Source: Prunella strophiata (Eukaryota > Chordata > Aves > Passeriformes > Prunellidae). From it: a stretch of 64,000 nt of DNA. The position numbers were made by a program, and so were the translations under genes. Under the pieces are notes generated by a model. It made no database searches and was not told the origin of the DNA. It saw nothing but the letters and a program-made list of their open reading frames with translations. The stretch covers positions 3,463,006-3,527,005 of the forward strand of contig JAZBQD010000019.1 of assembly GCA_036583965.1 (NCBI GenBank). The letters run 5' to 3'. Below are positions 32,698 to 45,755 of this stretch, one piece after another (position 1 is the stretch's first letter; every line of letters starts with the position of its first letter).

Positions 32698-33824
32698 AAT
32701 TTTGAAAACCTTAAAACCTGTATCTTTTTTTTGGTCATGTGCCTCCATAGTGTCTCCATTGCCTCCAGAGGCAGAACACCTCCTGTGGAAGCTGGATGGA
32801 ACTGCTGGAGTTGTGTTTCATGGTTAAAATGAATACAGCCAGTAAGTGACAGTTTCTTCTCTTGGTTTAGGGAGCACAACACAAGCTGTGAGGAATATGA
32901 CTGCTAATCAAGATGGAAACAATAAAAGAGCTGTAGGGACTTGGTTAATCCTCTTTGCTCTGACAGAGTTAAGGGGGTTCTCCAGGTCTCTGATAAGATA
33001 GGACTGGTTTTCTTTATCTATTGTTTTTTTTAATGTTCAAGGCTACTGAAATGCAGAAGGGCCAGATGGCCATTTAAGCTAAACAATGTGCAAAATCTTT
33101 CTTATATTATCACTAACTGCCCCGAGGGGGTGGGAGGAGAAAGGTTGTTTAATCATTAGAAGTCACTTAGCAGCAAATGGCAGTTCACTGTCTTTATCAA
33201 TTTACAGCAAAAGATTGGGGCCATATCTTTGTGAGGCCTTTTTCTAATATGACAGGGCACTTATTTCATTCCCCTTTAAGTCACCTGGGGATATCTTGAA
33301 TCTCACTGCATGTCACCAAACTGTGGGGCCATGCTAGTAAATAGGGTTTTTTTCCATATGCATTTAGTCCTATACCAAAGCACAGAATTTTCCCCTGGAA
33401 CACAGGAAACTACTGTGTCAGCAGCAGCTAAATCCCGTTGTTGTTCTGTAGTTTGTTACAGTTCAGAGGAGAAAGTACTGGAGGGGTGAGAACAGTAGGG
33501 TCAAGTTTTCTGTCCTGTCCTCATCTAATATTTGACCTTCAGCCACTCATCTTACCTCTATTTTCCCTCCCACCCTCGATTTGTATATTGTGGTTGTAGT
33601 CAACAGGGGCTCCAGAGACTTTGGGAGGTTCATCTCAGCCATCTGAGACACAATGTGAATGTGATCCTGGGCCTTGGCTAATTAGCTCTGCCCCTCATCA
33701 GGGCTGTCATGGCACAGCACTGTGCTGACACACTAACACTGCTTTTTAGCTTGAGAAGTCTCAAAGATCTCCTCTCTGTAGTGTAAGTAGAGAGTAAGCA
33801 GTGCTGCCCTCCAGCAGGTCAGGA

Positions 33825-34090
33825 AATCATAGTAAGAGAATATCCTGAGTGGAAAAGAACCCACAAGGTCCTATCCAGTCCAACTCCTGGCCCTGCACAG
33901 ACACCCCAACAATCCCACTCTGTGCCTGAGAGTGTGTTCCAAACCCTTCTTGAGCTCTGGCAGCCTTGGAGCTGTGACCATTCCCTGGGGAACCTGTTCA
34001 GTGCCCCACCACCCTCTGGGGGAAGAACCTTTTCCTGATATCCAACCTAAACCTCCTCTGAACAGCTTCCTGCTGTTCCCTGGGGTGGAA
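33825..34090 (-). mobile_element. CR1 LINE fragment
   Basis: The + strand reads 'cccacaaggtcctatccagt', 'ccaactcctggccctgcaca', then 'ttttcctgatatccaaccta' and 'aacctcctctgaacagcttc', the reverse complement of the CR1 3' region. It is diverged. Confidence 0.82.
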
Positions 34091-34494
34091 AGAAAACAGG
34101 CCTTTTAACTGCTTCCATCTAAGTGGAAACGATTTGCCAAAATCTTTTAAGGAGAGGGGAAGCTCCTTCTTGTAGAAACCCTTTTAGGTTCAAACGACCA
34201 TCTAATGCCACCACTTAATTCCCCTTTTCCCAATGCCTTCTCTTTGTGTTTCTCTCTTCTTGTCAATACCTTTGGTTTCAGAGGATTTCTCTTTCTCTCT
34301 GCAGGTTGAGACTTCTTGAGCACTGCACAGAGAAGATGGCTGGGGTGACCTTTGCATGACAAACCACTGCTGTGGATACATCGATAGCAGGAACAGCAGC
34401 TCATGTTTTCCTCTGCCAAGGACAGATGACAGCAAAGGGTATTTAGTGATTGTGCTAGGGAGGAAACGTTGACAAAACAAGCTGGCAAGGCTGG

Positions 34495-34728
34495 CAGCAC
34501 GCTGCTGGGGTTCCAGCAGGGAGGGACACTCCCAGTGACCTCCCTGCAGCTCTTCTGGGATGGACTGCCCAGGGAGATGGTGGAGTCACCATCCCTGGAG
34601 GTGTTTAAGGAAAAACTCGACGTGGCACTCAATGCCATGCATGATGTGGTTGACAGGGTGGTGTTCTGTCATGGGTTGGACTCGATGATCTCAGAGGTCA
34701 TTTCCAACCTAATTGATTCTGTGATACT
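34495..34728 (+). mobile_element. CR1 LINE fragment just upstream of FBXO34 island
   Basis: Sense CR1: 'ggactgcccagggagatggt', 'atccctggaggtgtttaagg', 'gggttggactcgatgatctc', ending 'ttgattctgtgata'. It lies about 120 bp before the CpG island. Confidence 0.9.
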
Positions 34729-35164
34729 TCTGGCCCTGCAGTCGGGAGTTCAGTAGGTTTCAAAGCCAGGAGGTTTATCGAATGACATTTGGCCTCCTGT
34801 ACAGGACCTTAATTTTTAGTCCAGACTAAATTCACTGATAAGTTGCCGGTGTCCCGCAGCGGGCTGGGAACTGGCACCCCCGTGGCTTGCAGTGCCACGT
34901 TGGTCGCTAAGCCTCGTCGGTGACTGCAAGCCCGGCACACCGGGGAGAGCGGGCAACCCGGGGGTCGCCAGCGCCGGGGGCTGCCTGGGAGCCCGCTGGC
35001 CTCGAGCAGGCACTCGCGAGGAGCCCGGGCAGCGCCCCGAGCCGAGCCCCCGGTGCCTGGCGCGGCGGGGCGGCCGGTGCCTGGCGCGGCGCGGGGGCGG
35101 CTCCGCGTCCCTCCCCGGCGGCTCCGCGTCCCGCCCCGCTCCGCCCCGGATTGGCGCGGCCCGC

Positions 35165-35266
35165 CCGGCTCCTCCCGCCGCCGCCGGGCGCAGGGGGGAT
35201 CCGGCCGAGCCGAGCCGAGCCGAGCCTGGCGGCTCCGCCACGGCCCGTCCTCCGGCCCTGCTCCCG
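35165..35266 (+). other. FBXO34: Probable FBXO34 leader exon 1, start approximate
   Basis: A donor CTCCCG|GTAGGC at 35266/35267 closes a GC-rich segment just after the ATTGG box. FBXO34 coding sequence in vertebrates lies in a far downstream exon, so this would be untranslated. No homology supports it directly. Confidence 0.35.
35200..35226. repeat. (CCGAG)n pentanucleotide repeat in island
   Basis: About five CCGAG/GCCGA units in the inferred 5' UTR. A short array with polymorphism potential. Confidence 0.85.
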
Positions 35267-36861
35267 GTAGGCTCCCGCGGGCGCGGCACGGGTGGGTGGG
35301 CGCTGGGTTCGGCGCGGGTGCGGGCAGGTGGGCGGCGAGCGGCGAGCGGGGCCCGCCCGCAGCGCCCGCGCTCCGCCGGCCATGGCGGCTGCGGGGCCGC
35401 CGAGGGGCCGCTGCCTGCCCGCAGGACGGGGCCGCGCCGCGGGCACCGCGCTCCGCTTGGCTTTATTTTACCCTCTCGCTTTATTCTGTGCGCGGTGCTC
35501 CCCCAGTGCCCGCGCCCCGCTCCCGGCCTCCGCGGGGATTTTGTGGTGCTCCGTCCCCGGCAGCGCTGCCGCGGCTCTGCCGGCCCGGCGGATCGCGCGG
35601 CGGGAGCGGTGCCGTGTGCCCCGCAGCGCCCGGTCACCGCGCGGGGCTCGCAGCATCCCCGCTCCCCCGCCGTTGCGTAACGCGCCCGTCCCACGCGTGG
35701 CCGGCGACACCGAGCCCCCCCGCCCCACTGTTTTCTGCGGATCTTCTTTTCAAAGCAACCCCCCTCCCAAAGCGCGTGTTTTCCCCCCCAAATTTTGATC
35801 TCCTGAGTTGCGGTCACTTCCTGGTCGTGTTTTTTCTGCACAGCTTCTTCCCCCCGTGGTTCGTACATCGATCAGGCGCCCTTCAGAAGGGAGGGGTTGT
35901 GAACTCGCTAAACATAAACAGTGATCCGAAAAGAGCTTTAATGGTTATTAGATATTGTGATAATTCTTGAATGACGCCTTCACGTGGGGATGGCGTAAGA
36001 ACCTAAGGAAAGGTTAAAAGTACAATTACAGTGGAAGTGATTTCTTCTCGGAATTACTTCCTCCAAGGCCTTACTCGAAACAATAAGCGTAGCTTTTAAT
36101 TTCTTCAGTAAACCGAGATTATTGACTTGTGCCATGCGGCTCCCAGTTGGAAAAATCTGCTTGGCTCAGCCGGACAAGTGGGTCTAAGGCTCGTCCTGCG
36201 AGGTGCTTCGTACAACGCCCAGCAGCCGCGTGTGTCTCTGCTCTGTTTTTAAATAACCGGCTTGGATGGGGCTGTAAGCTCAGCCCCGGCAGCCCGGAGC
36301 GTGTTGCGGGCTGTAAACCCTGCGAGGCCGTGTAAGTACTCCAGGGCTGGCCCTGCCCTGCTGGGCGCTGTCCTGGCCGTGCCACGGCGCCCGGCATCCA
36401 GTTTTGGTGGCTGGAGATATCCAGGGGAGCTGTGGAACAGGCGAACGTGCGGCGCAGGCTCCAGCCGAGAGTCTTAATGAGTGTTTGCGTAGCGCTTCGT
36501 GTTTTCTCGGATGAAAGGTTTTACATAATTGGCCATTATAATTGTCTGTCACCCCTAGAGAAGAACCAAAAAAAAAAAAAAAAAAACCCTGCAAAACAAG
36601 CGTGGAGGTAGGTAGTTGTCTTAAAAGTCCAAAGTCTAAATGCCTGTAGGTTGTGAGTGCTGTTACTTCTGGGTGTGGAGGTAGCAAAATGACTGAGTAA
36701 AAAAAAAAAAGGAATTAATCTAATTCTGTCCTCCTTTTGAGCCATTTGATCAGCATCATTGGGACAAATGACATCCTGCTTGCGTTTGAGCTGTTTGTTC
36801 TTCGGTGCCCATAAGAATTCCTAATGTGACTCTGGTTCTACCGGTGTTAATGTTTTTGGTG

Positions 36862-36889
36862 TTTTTTTTTTTTTTTTTTTTTTTTTTTT
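36862..36889. repeat. Poly-T tract (28 T)
   Basis: Uninterrupted T run; no retrocopy recognised in the flanks. Confidence 0.9.
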
Positions 36890-38458
36890 CCCCTCTTGAA
36901 ATCTTAACTGGAAGCCTTTTACAGTGTTTTGATTCCTTTTTAATAAATGGCTAATCCCTTGCTGCAGGGGATGGGAGTGTTTTGAACGCAGCATTTTTGG
37001 GTCCTGAGGGGAGGGGGAAGGGAGCGCCTTGTGTTGCTTTCCAGCAGCCACCCGCCTTCCCCCAGCCGGAGTGAAAGGGCCTTATTGACTGATTTTGAAG
37101 GTAACCTGCCCAATTCTCCTCTTACATGCTAAAACCCATAAATTTGCTGTAGCTCAGAGCCTTTGAGGGGAAGAAATGGAATGTCAAGGAGCCTGGGCTT
37201 CATCACGAGCAGCCTGGTAACAAAGGCACTGTCTGTTAATTGCATCGTGCTTATCAAAATCTCCCCTCCTAATGACAGAGTAACAATTTAATAGGTGTGA
37301 AAAGTTGTGGGATTTGATTTAATACCACTGTCTTAAAATCATCCTGCATGCTCAGTATGACTAAGTTGTTGCTTTCATATTTAATTGGAGAGCGACCAGA
37401 GGCTGAGGAGAAAGCTGGGGATGTTTCACTTGCACTAAAAGCTCTTTAAAATCTTTTCCCCCTTTGGAGAAGGATTGTGAAGAACTGTGAGTGGCTTGTT
37501 AAGTGCTAAGCTGCAGCTGAGTGACTTTAAAGGTTATAAAACATCTTTCTGTGTCTCTTAAATTTGGAAGCTCATCTAGAAGCTTGTGCTGCGGGTGTTT
37601 ATCACAGGCTGGTCTGCAGTTCCAGGAAGGAGTGTGGTTTTGGGGTGTGGAGGTGCCAGGTTAGGTTTGGGTGATGTGAAGGTGAGTTCTGTGTGCTGAA
37701 TGCACGACACTGCCTGGGTAATAACACTCCCTGAGGTTCCAGGTGTCAACACCTCCATCACGATGTGTTATTTTCACTTCTCGGTGCCCTGTAGCATAAC
37801 CCAACCAGCATTTTGGTATAATCCTCACACAGAGGTTGTTGTATTCCCAGCAGATAGGGCATATTTCAATATTCCTGTTGCAGGTTTGATTTCAGAGAAG
37901 AGAGGAGCTTTTCTTGGATTTGATGGTTGAGCCTATAAGGAAAACACAGGACTGATCCTAAATCTGTAATGAAAGATAATATAGCCTGGGAAGCATCTTT
38001 CTTGCCCTTGTCTGCTGGGATTTTTTGTCTCTTGTGAATTTTTTGGTCATTGGATTTATCACTGGACGTTCCTATCCATAGATTGGAGCTTTTGAAGGAA
38101 ATACTGGTTTAGTGAAAGTTGTGGGTTAGAGATCCTCTTCTGTAAGCTCTGCAGGAAAGAGGGCACAGGAATGCTGCTTTGGTATGTGTGGCTGCTCCAT
38201 TTTTATTTGTACCATATTTTACTGGCTTGTTTTCTAAGCTATTTTGATTCTATTAACTTATTAAACTTAGAGTCTTTAAAGTCAGTGTGACAGTCTTTCT
38301 TTAATGTAGAAATGTTTTCCTTTTTTTTCAAATGTCCTTTTTTCACCCCTAAAATATGAAACGGACTAATTGTCCATAGTTCAGATTCTGCCTGTAATTG
38401 TGGGATTTGTGTTTGGAATTCACATTGTAGTTGTGGATTTAGTGTTTATTCCCCAAAT

Positions 38459-38461
<3 letters not shown>

Positions 38462-38490
<29 letters not shown>
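38462..38490. repeat. Poly-T tract (29 T), followed by a short duplicated unit
   Basis: A T run, then the 15-base unit GGAAGGGGAATATCTGCT-like sequence twice at about 38503-38537. Confidence 0.88.
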
Positions 38491-41400
38491 GTCTTTGTTG
38501 TGGAAGGGGAATATCTGCTGGAAGGGGAATATCTGCTGTATCACTTGCTAATTCTGCTGTTGCAGTTTTATGCCTAGAGCATAACTGGAGCTGTATTTAC
38601 CACTGTAGGCATGGTGGTTGGTTTATTTAACTATTCTGGGTATCAAACACAGAGAAATCACAGCAGGAACTGTCTGGTGTAGGTACAGGATGAGCATCAG
38701 TGGTACCATGACCTGGCTGTCCAAATTTGGGTGTCTGCAGCATCACTGCAATGGGTGTCAGGGAGAGATGGATTAAATTTAGCTCAGGTGTGTCCCAACA
38801 TGTTGCAGCTGCTCCTCCTGTTGCAGTACAGGGCTAATGGGAATGTTTACATAGATCACCTTCCTACACATCCCAGGTTCAACTACCTCTTTAGTAGCAA
38901 GTTGCTGCTGGGCAGCCACATGACTGCTTCAAGCTGTTTGGAGAGTAGAAATAAACTACAGAGGGACACATAAATGGCTGTTAATAAAGTGTCAGCTGTA
39001 AAAAAAAAATTAGAAATGGCTGACTGGTATCTTGGGGAGCAGAAAATAGTGCTCTTTTTTTTTTTTTTTTCTGTGTGATTAAAAAGTAATCCTGCTTTAG
39101 AAGCTGCTCTGACTGCAGTTCCCAGTGAAGTGATGGCATTTGGGTAGCAGGGAGGCAGAATTCCTGCCAGTTAAAATCTTGCTGTCCTAATGTGCCATTC
39201 CATGCAGTGCTTGGAAGCTGATATACAGTGTTCTTCTGCCTTGCAGCAAAACAACTAGTGATTAAAAATTCAGCAGATGCTGTGGTTCACTTAACTACTT
39301 GTTCTTGCATCATTCAGGTCATATCACACAATTAATGTTGCTAATGTTCGATCTAGCTTTTTTTTTTTTTCTCTAAGAATGGAAATTATCAGAACTACCA
39401 TGGGATTTACAGAACTGTTTTGGCAGGAATTGGGCTATGCAAAGTAAGTTATTCAGGACTGTTTTTGCCCTTCCCCTAACTTGGAGAATCTTCTTTTGAT
39501 TTCAGAAATATATTTGTTCGTGCCAGACAGGGCTGTAATTTCTGCAGCTTTTCTGACTTTAAAAAGCAAAGTGTTTTCTTTTGATTGCTTTGAGATAAAT
39601 GAGACTCCCTAGATGAGAAGGAAGAGGGGGAGAGCACCATAGGTGTAAGTGCTTGCTTTCTTACTTAAACTCAGTGTTTCATTTGGCCACAGAAGTATTT
39701 TTGTAAGAGAATTCTCATTTTGTTGCGGGCAGGGTTTCTGCTGCTTTCAGTATATCCACTTTTAACTTGCACAATTTTGGTTAATAGTATTCAATCCAGG
39801 GTGTCACTTACTTGACTTTGAAATTAGCATTAGACTTTACCTTCCCCTCCCTATGTTCCTTTAATTATGTAAGTTTTGGGTTCTTTTTGTAACACACACA
39901 GATTCTAGAAATCTTTTCTGGGCTGCCTGAAAGTAATACTCATGTAGGAAGAGACTTGTAGTTTGTTTTTACTTCTTTTACCAGTTTTCTGCTTGGAATC
40001 TGGTGTTTAGGAAGAAGCTTATCCACTTTCTTTGTGATCAGTGCAGTAACTTGGTTTTGGTTACCCTTTTTTGCAACTTCTCAAAACTCTCCTGCTGCTG
40101 CTGGGTGGTGCCCCCTAAACTGGATGGATGTGTTGATATGAGCCTTCATGGCTTGTGCTGTTCTAAGAAAGATAAAATGCAGCCTAAAATTAAAATTGCT
40201 GGGTCTCTCAATGTCTTTGAGAGGAACTTGCTGTGCTGGGGCAGCTCTGGGCTCCAGAGCTGGAGAAATTAAATGGAGAATATGGAACACAGGTGGAGTA
40301 TTTTGGTCAAGGGCACACACTGAGGTTCAGCCCTTGCTGGAGAGCTGCAGGGCTGAGGGGGAAGGTTGTGTCTTTTTAAGTGTGAAGCAAAGGGAAAATC
40401 CATCATAGGAATGGAAAAGGTGAATTTGTGTCACACCATATGTGATGGGTATGCCTGTGAACCAGGTTTTGGAGAAGGAATGGGCAAACCCAGGAGCCTT
40501 TGCTGACGCATGTTGTTTGGACTTGCAGTTTGGGTGACTTTTTGTGATCTGTCAATTAGCACATCAAGAGGATGTATTTTCAGTCAAGGAAGACGTTTTT
40601 CTTTGGAAAAACCTGTTTGGACTATTAACTCTAAATGTACTTTGAGAGGACTTGTCTCAACCAAGTTGTCAGCAATCAGTTTGAAAAATGAAGTCTTAAA
40701 TATGTAAACCTTCCCCCAGCCTCTTCAGTGTCCTGTTCAGAATGATGGAAAAGAAGAATTCAGGCTGGCTTTTGCATATTCCTGCTTCCATGAATGCATA
40801 TATCCAATGTGCTGTACTTTCAGAATTGATATTCAGGATAATATGTTTAATCTTCAATTGCAAAAAAATAGCTTCACACATAGCTAATTCCATCTGCTGG
40901 AGGAATAAGAGCGAGGCTAACTTCATCACTTATTTGGGACCTGCTTTTTGCTGTGCTAATTACTATGTATGAACTTTGGAAATTTGCATAATTTTTTGGC
41001 AAACCTAAGCGGCAGCCATTTAATTTAGAATTTTTATTAACTTGAAACATCCCTAGCAACTCCTAAGCTACTTCTGGTTCATTTTGTGGTTTTGGTGTTT
41101 TACAGGGTTTGGTTTTGAAAGCTTCAGTAGCTTCTTTTGTCTCTTCCTTGCAATGACTTTATATAAGCAACAGCAGCTTGCTGCCATTTCCAGTAACTTT
41201 CAACCTGCAATGTGACACAAAATTCCTTCTGTCATTCAGATAAAAAAAGTGTTGAAGTTAAGTTCTTGTAAAAAAAAATAATTCTAAAAAAGTAAAATTA
41301 GAAGGTAGATTTTGGTTGCTCTTCTGCAGTGTGAGAAGATCACTTGAAATATTTTAAGAGTAGATGCATTTCCAAAAGTAACCTTGGGGAAAGTGGGGCA

Positions 41401-43031
41401 TGTCAAGTCTGGTCCTAATTCTGGTAAAAGCTGCTCTTATGATGTGAATTTTTAAGCTCCAAAGAGTTTGGATGTAAATTCATCATTGCAGATAGCTACT
41501 AAATGCTCTTTCTTACTCAAAGGTTGCATTTTGACACATTTTCAGCTTCCCAAGTTGTCTAGCCATGCCTTTTCCACTTGGTTTGCTTTTGTTTTTGCGA
41601 CCTCCACCTTTCACTGATTTTGCTGGTTGGCAGTTAGTGGAGGTGGATAATCTGTAAAATATTGAAGCAGTTGGAATTTTATAGCAAAAAATACTGTCTG
41701 CTTTATTGGAATGCTGTCATTTGGAGTCAGCTGTTACATGCTGATTTTCTTTTGGAGGCAATAGACTGGATTAATTTAAAAATTTGAATTATTTGTGCCC
41801 ACTTTCTGTCTCAGTACCATCAGAAACTTCCTATGTCGCTCTGTGCAGTTGCACTCCTGAGTCTTTGTCCCTCTTTTCTCATCCCTCTTGTTCCATTGAC
41901 CACTTAAAAATGCAGTTTCTTCCTCATGATGAGCGGGGTTATATTGCCAGACTCTTTAATTCCTCTCTAATTGGCAGAAAGCCAAGCATAAAATCTTCTT
42001 CATAAGTCACCCTAGAGGTTTCTTTGTATGTGCTATTATTTTCTTTGCATGCTAACATCACTGAAAATACTTTTTCTTTTTTTTTTCCCTCCCCCCAAGT
42101 CTAGACCAGGCATAATTATGTTCGTGTGTATGTGTAGGCTTGGGTGTTGCCACGCTGCAACATCCAATTTGAAGTCCTTGGGCAGTTTAAGACCAAAATT
42201 TCTTGTAGCATCAAAGGCAGCACTATCCCATCTGCATCTAGGGAGGTGAAGTAATTTTCTGGTGTATCTGAACTTCAAAGACAAGCTCATGGCTTGTGCC
42301 TGTGGTCTGCTTTTCTGAGATGTGTCATACTGCAGGCTATATTTTAAAAAAAGAGTTTGGTCCCTGGGTTCAAGCAGGACTTGTGCATCAGTGATAGTGG
42401 CTAGTGTTGGATTGTGGATTAATTATGTCCACGTGCTTCCAGAGCACCCCAGTTCTCTTTTCATTTATGAAACTCTCCCTTGAGGTCTTTGTTCTAAGCT
42501 TTATCTTTATTGCAAAGTCTAAAAATCCTTCCTATCGTGAAGCCTTTGCTCTTGTGTTGGACCTCTTAATGTTTTTATGTCTTAGAGCTTCTGTGCTTCC
42601 TCCTCCCCTGACTGCTGAGGTTGAGACAAGCTCCTGTAAATGTACATGCAAAACTGCTCCTTTTTCTCCTGTGGAAAGGAGGCTCTGGCTTTACCATGAT
42701 GTCTATTGTGATTTTTTCCATTCATTTCCCTTCCTGGCCTCCTGCATGTGTCCTGGTGCTGGGGAGAGCACCAGAGAGAGGAGGATCCACTGCTGGGCAA
42801 TGAAGGCATGCAAGGCATGGTACCTTCAGACAAGTGTCAGGCACTTGGCAAGGGAATTCTAAAAGAAACCTCACCCTTAAGGAAATCTTGTTGCCTGAAA
42901 ATGGGTTTATACACCTCAATTTGACCATCATGGCACCAGAGCTTGCCAGCAGGTATGGGACAGACTGTTAGTTCCTTGCATTTTTTCACTTAATTTCCTC
43001 TCTAAAGAAGGATAACACTCTACCATTGGTG

Positions 43032-43055
43032 TTTTTTTTTTTTTTTTTTTTTTTT
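43032..43055. repeat. Poly-T tract (24 T)
   Basis: Uninterrupted T run in the gene-free interval. Confidence 0.9.
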
Positions 43056-45574
43056 AAATGAGATAACTTTATCTTAATAAACAGATGAATGAAGTGATGC
43101 AGAGTGCTTGTTTTTGCAGCTGAAATCTCTGTGAATCTGCTGCTCCTTCTGAAACTGGGGCTGTGGGAGGATTACTGATAGCAATGAATCCATCTTCCAT
43201 GGTGTTAAGGAAAAAAAAAAAAAAGTCCCTGTATGTCTCTTAAAGTGCTTATGGATTTTTTTAGATGCAGTAGGACTGCAGATGTAGTCATATTAAAATA
43301 TCAAACATCTCACTTTGAATTGGTCTCTCAGCAGAAGGAGCTGGGGACGTGACTTTGGTAGAAGTTACTGGGAATTCTCTTTTTATTTCAGCCTTGCAGC
43401 CTGTGCTGTGGATGGGAGCCCAGAGCAGTCTGAGTCATGTTTCCTCCATGGAGAGGACATGGGATGTCACCAGCAGTGGACTAAACCAGTTTTCCTAATG
43501 ATTGCTTTGTTCAGCTTTAGCTACTTATGGGGTTGTTAAGATGGTGTCAGCTGATGTGTCAGCTGGAGGCCATGGGGTAAATTGAAGGATAAAGAGCAGT
43601 AGTTTACATACCTTTATAGCAAATGTCTCTGCAGCATTCTGTACACTCTTCTTGCCCTAAAAGGGTTTGTTTTTTTTTTTTTGGCCCTTTTTCCTCGTTT
43701 GGATCAGTAGATGTGTGGAGCAAGGAAAGGGTTGTGTATGGATTTTGAGTTTAACACAGCTTCAGTCCCTGACCTGACTGAATCCTACAAAGTGAAGGCA
43801 CCAGTGCATCCTGTGGAGATGGCTCATTTTCTTTGGCAAAATGATTTTAAGAAATTGGGAAGATCTTAGGAAAATGTCAAGGAACAAGTAAAAACTGCGT
43901 GAAATTCACTCAATTAAGTGAATTCATGGAGGGAAAATTGCTGCATCTCTTTTGGACCTATACAGAGCAAGTTTGTTGATGTTGATTTAATGATGGTTTT
44001 AAGGTTATTTTAATATTTTTATTTTATGTTCAAGATTTGGGGAATGCCCCCTATCCCCTAGCTTTCCCCTGTGCTCCTTGGGTTACAGATAGAGAGACTT
44101 TAGTGGGATATATGTAAGGCAGGGGCTGCTGAGAGAAGCCTTGTCTTTAATTAGACCAACAGCTATCACTGGGGTGGAGGGGAAGAGATGAGTGAGCTTT
44201 TGAGCCTGAATAAATGTCAGATTGTCTTTATCAGAGCTGCAGTTTGGAATCAGAGGTTCACTGAGTTTCCATTTGGCTGTGGGCTGTCTGGGGCCTTTTT
44301 GCATCTTCCATCTCTTAGCTGCAGTTATGGGAAAGTTGCACATACCACTTTACAGACATAAAGCAGAGCTCTTTAGGGGAAGGAAGGGTAAATGACCCAG
44401 GTAAAATGAGCCAGGCTGGAGTCAGTAAAACTACCCAGAGTGCCAGCAAGTGATACCTGTGTCCTGAGTTTAATATATTCACTTCCCAGTGGTCATGCCC
44501 AGGAGGATTAGTTGAGAGATGCTTTAACCTAAAGCAACTTGGAACAGCAGTGCCTTTTTTTCTCTCCTTTCAAAAGTGGTTTGCTTTTACTAAAATAGCT
44601 AAATGCAGGCATGTTAAGCTTAATATATATGTGTGTGTGGGTACCTGAGAAAGCATCCCATTAGATAACCCTATAACTTTCTCCTGGGGAGATGCTGAGA
44701 ATATCACCTTTGATGCCAGTCAGGGCTAAGCCAGCCTTGTTAGCAGCTTGTAAGTGACAGCCCTACTTTGCTTTGTGGGTATTTTAAGTGATGAGGGTAG
44801 CAGAGCTCCAGGGAGAGGTGATAACGTCTGTGCTGGTTTTCTTCTCGATAGGGAGGTGGCAGAGGAGGAGGAGATAGGACTAATTGCATACCTTCCAATT
44901 CCAGTTACTTCATTACAGAATTATCATTGGAGCAGCCCTGCAATCTGCTCTGATAGCAGATAAGTGGCGTGGCTTGCAGCACTTCAATCTAAACAAAACT
45001 TAAGTGCTTTTTCCTTTTTCCCTGGAGTGAAACTGTAATTTCGTTATGTGAATGTTAGCCAGGACAAAGTTGTTTTTGCAGCTGTCAGGATGATTCTCTG
45101 GGCTTTGTGCTAGAGGTATGTCCCCAGTGTATTTAGCAAAAATATCCTAAAATACTGCATTCCCTTACCTGGAAGCTTCAGTTGAAGGCTCTCCAAATGT
45201 TTGCCAGGTGAAGATCTGTTTAGCTTTGACGTTAGATGTCTCAGAGGGTTTAGATATAAACCAGTGAAGGTTTGGATTATATTCCTTTCCATATCAATAC
45301 ATGTTAATTAGCTTCTCTGTCTGCATTAGGCCCTGAAATAGTCAAGTGAAAGAGCCTGAGCACATCTCTGCTGCTTCAGAATACGAGTCCCTGTGGTGAG
45401 GGGGGTCATGGTGAGGCATTGACAAATTTTGGTTCTCTGGTGTAGAAATGGTGTTAAATGCAGCCCATGTGATGCAAAGGAGAATGATCAGGCAGAGCTT
45501 GGGAGAGAGATTTTGCCTTTCTTTGAAATGGGGTAAAAGTGAATTTGTACTCCAGGTTGAACCCTGGGAAATCT

Positions 45575-45755
45575 TAAAATCCCAGAATATTTAGGTTGGG
45601 AGGGACCTTCAAGCAAATCTCGTTCCAAACCCTGCCATGGGCAGGGACACCTTCCACTATCCCAGGTTGCTCCAACATGGCTTTGGACACTTCCAGGGAT
45701 CCAGGGGCAGCCCCAGTGCCAGGGCCTCATACAATACCTGGAGCTGCTGTTGATG
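45575..45755 (-). mobile_element. CR1 LINE 3' fragment
   Basis: The + strand reads 'tttaggttgggagggacctt', 'ccatgggcagggacaccttc', 'ccaggttgctccaacatggc', 'cttccagggatccaggggca', the reverse complement of a CR1 tail. Confidence 0.9.

Larger units (their letters stand above)
28861..34840. other. Intergenic interval between DLGAP5 and FBXO34 promoters
   Basis: This separates two divergent CpG-island promoters. It holds three CR1 copies (28940-29395, 33825-34090, 34495-34728), the 46-base T run at 32390-32435, a TTTG microsatellite at about 32650-32697, and otherwise unassigned AT-rich DNA. No coding exon was recognised. Confidence 0.5.
34840..35720 (+). promoter_or_regulatory. FBXO34: CpG island, probable FBXO34 promoter
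   Basis: The strongest CpG island of the window. It contains tandem GC-rich direct repeats (GGTGCCTGGCGCGGCG at about 35052 and 35080; GGCGGCTCCGCGTCC twice near 35096-35135), a CCAAT-type ATTGG at about 35150, and a pentanucleotide run at 35200-35226. The gene name is inferred only from synteny: FBXO34 is the next gene after DLGAP5, on the opposite strand. Long GC-rich open frames on both strands here have no recognisable homology. Confidence 0.55.

Noticed and set aside
34816..35868. 350-residue open frame on the - strand, and several overlapping frames, in the CpG island
   Set aside because: High G+C removes stop codons in all frames. The translations are Arg/Pro/Ala/Gly-rich with no domain, and the region fits a promoter and leader exon.
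36129..36477. Possible second FBXO34 leader exon with a GTAAGT donor near 36332
   Set aside because: The donor is good, but there is no acceptor or promoter evidence; it could be chance in moderately GC-rich DNA.
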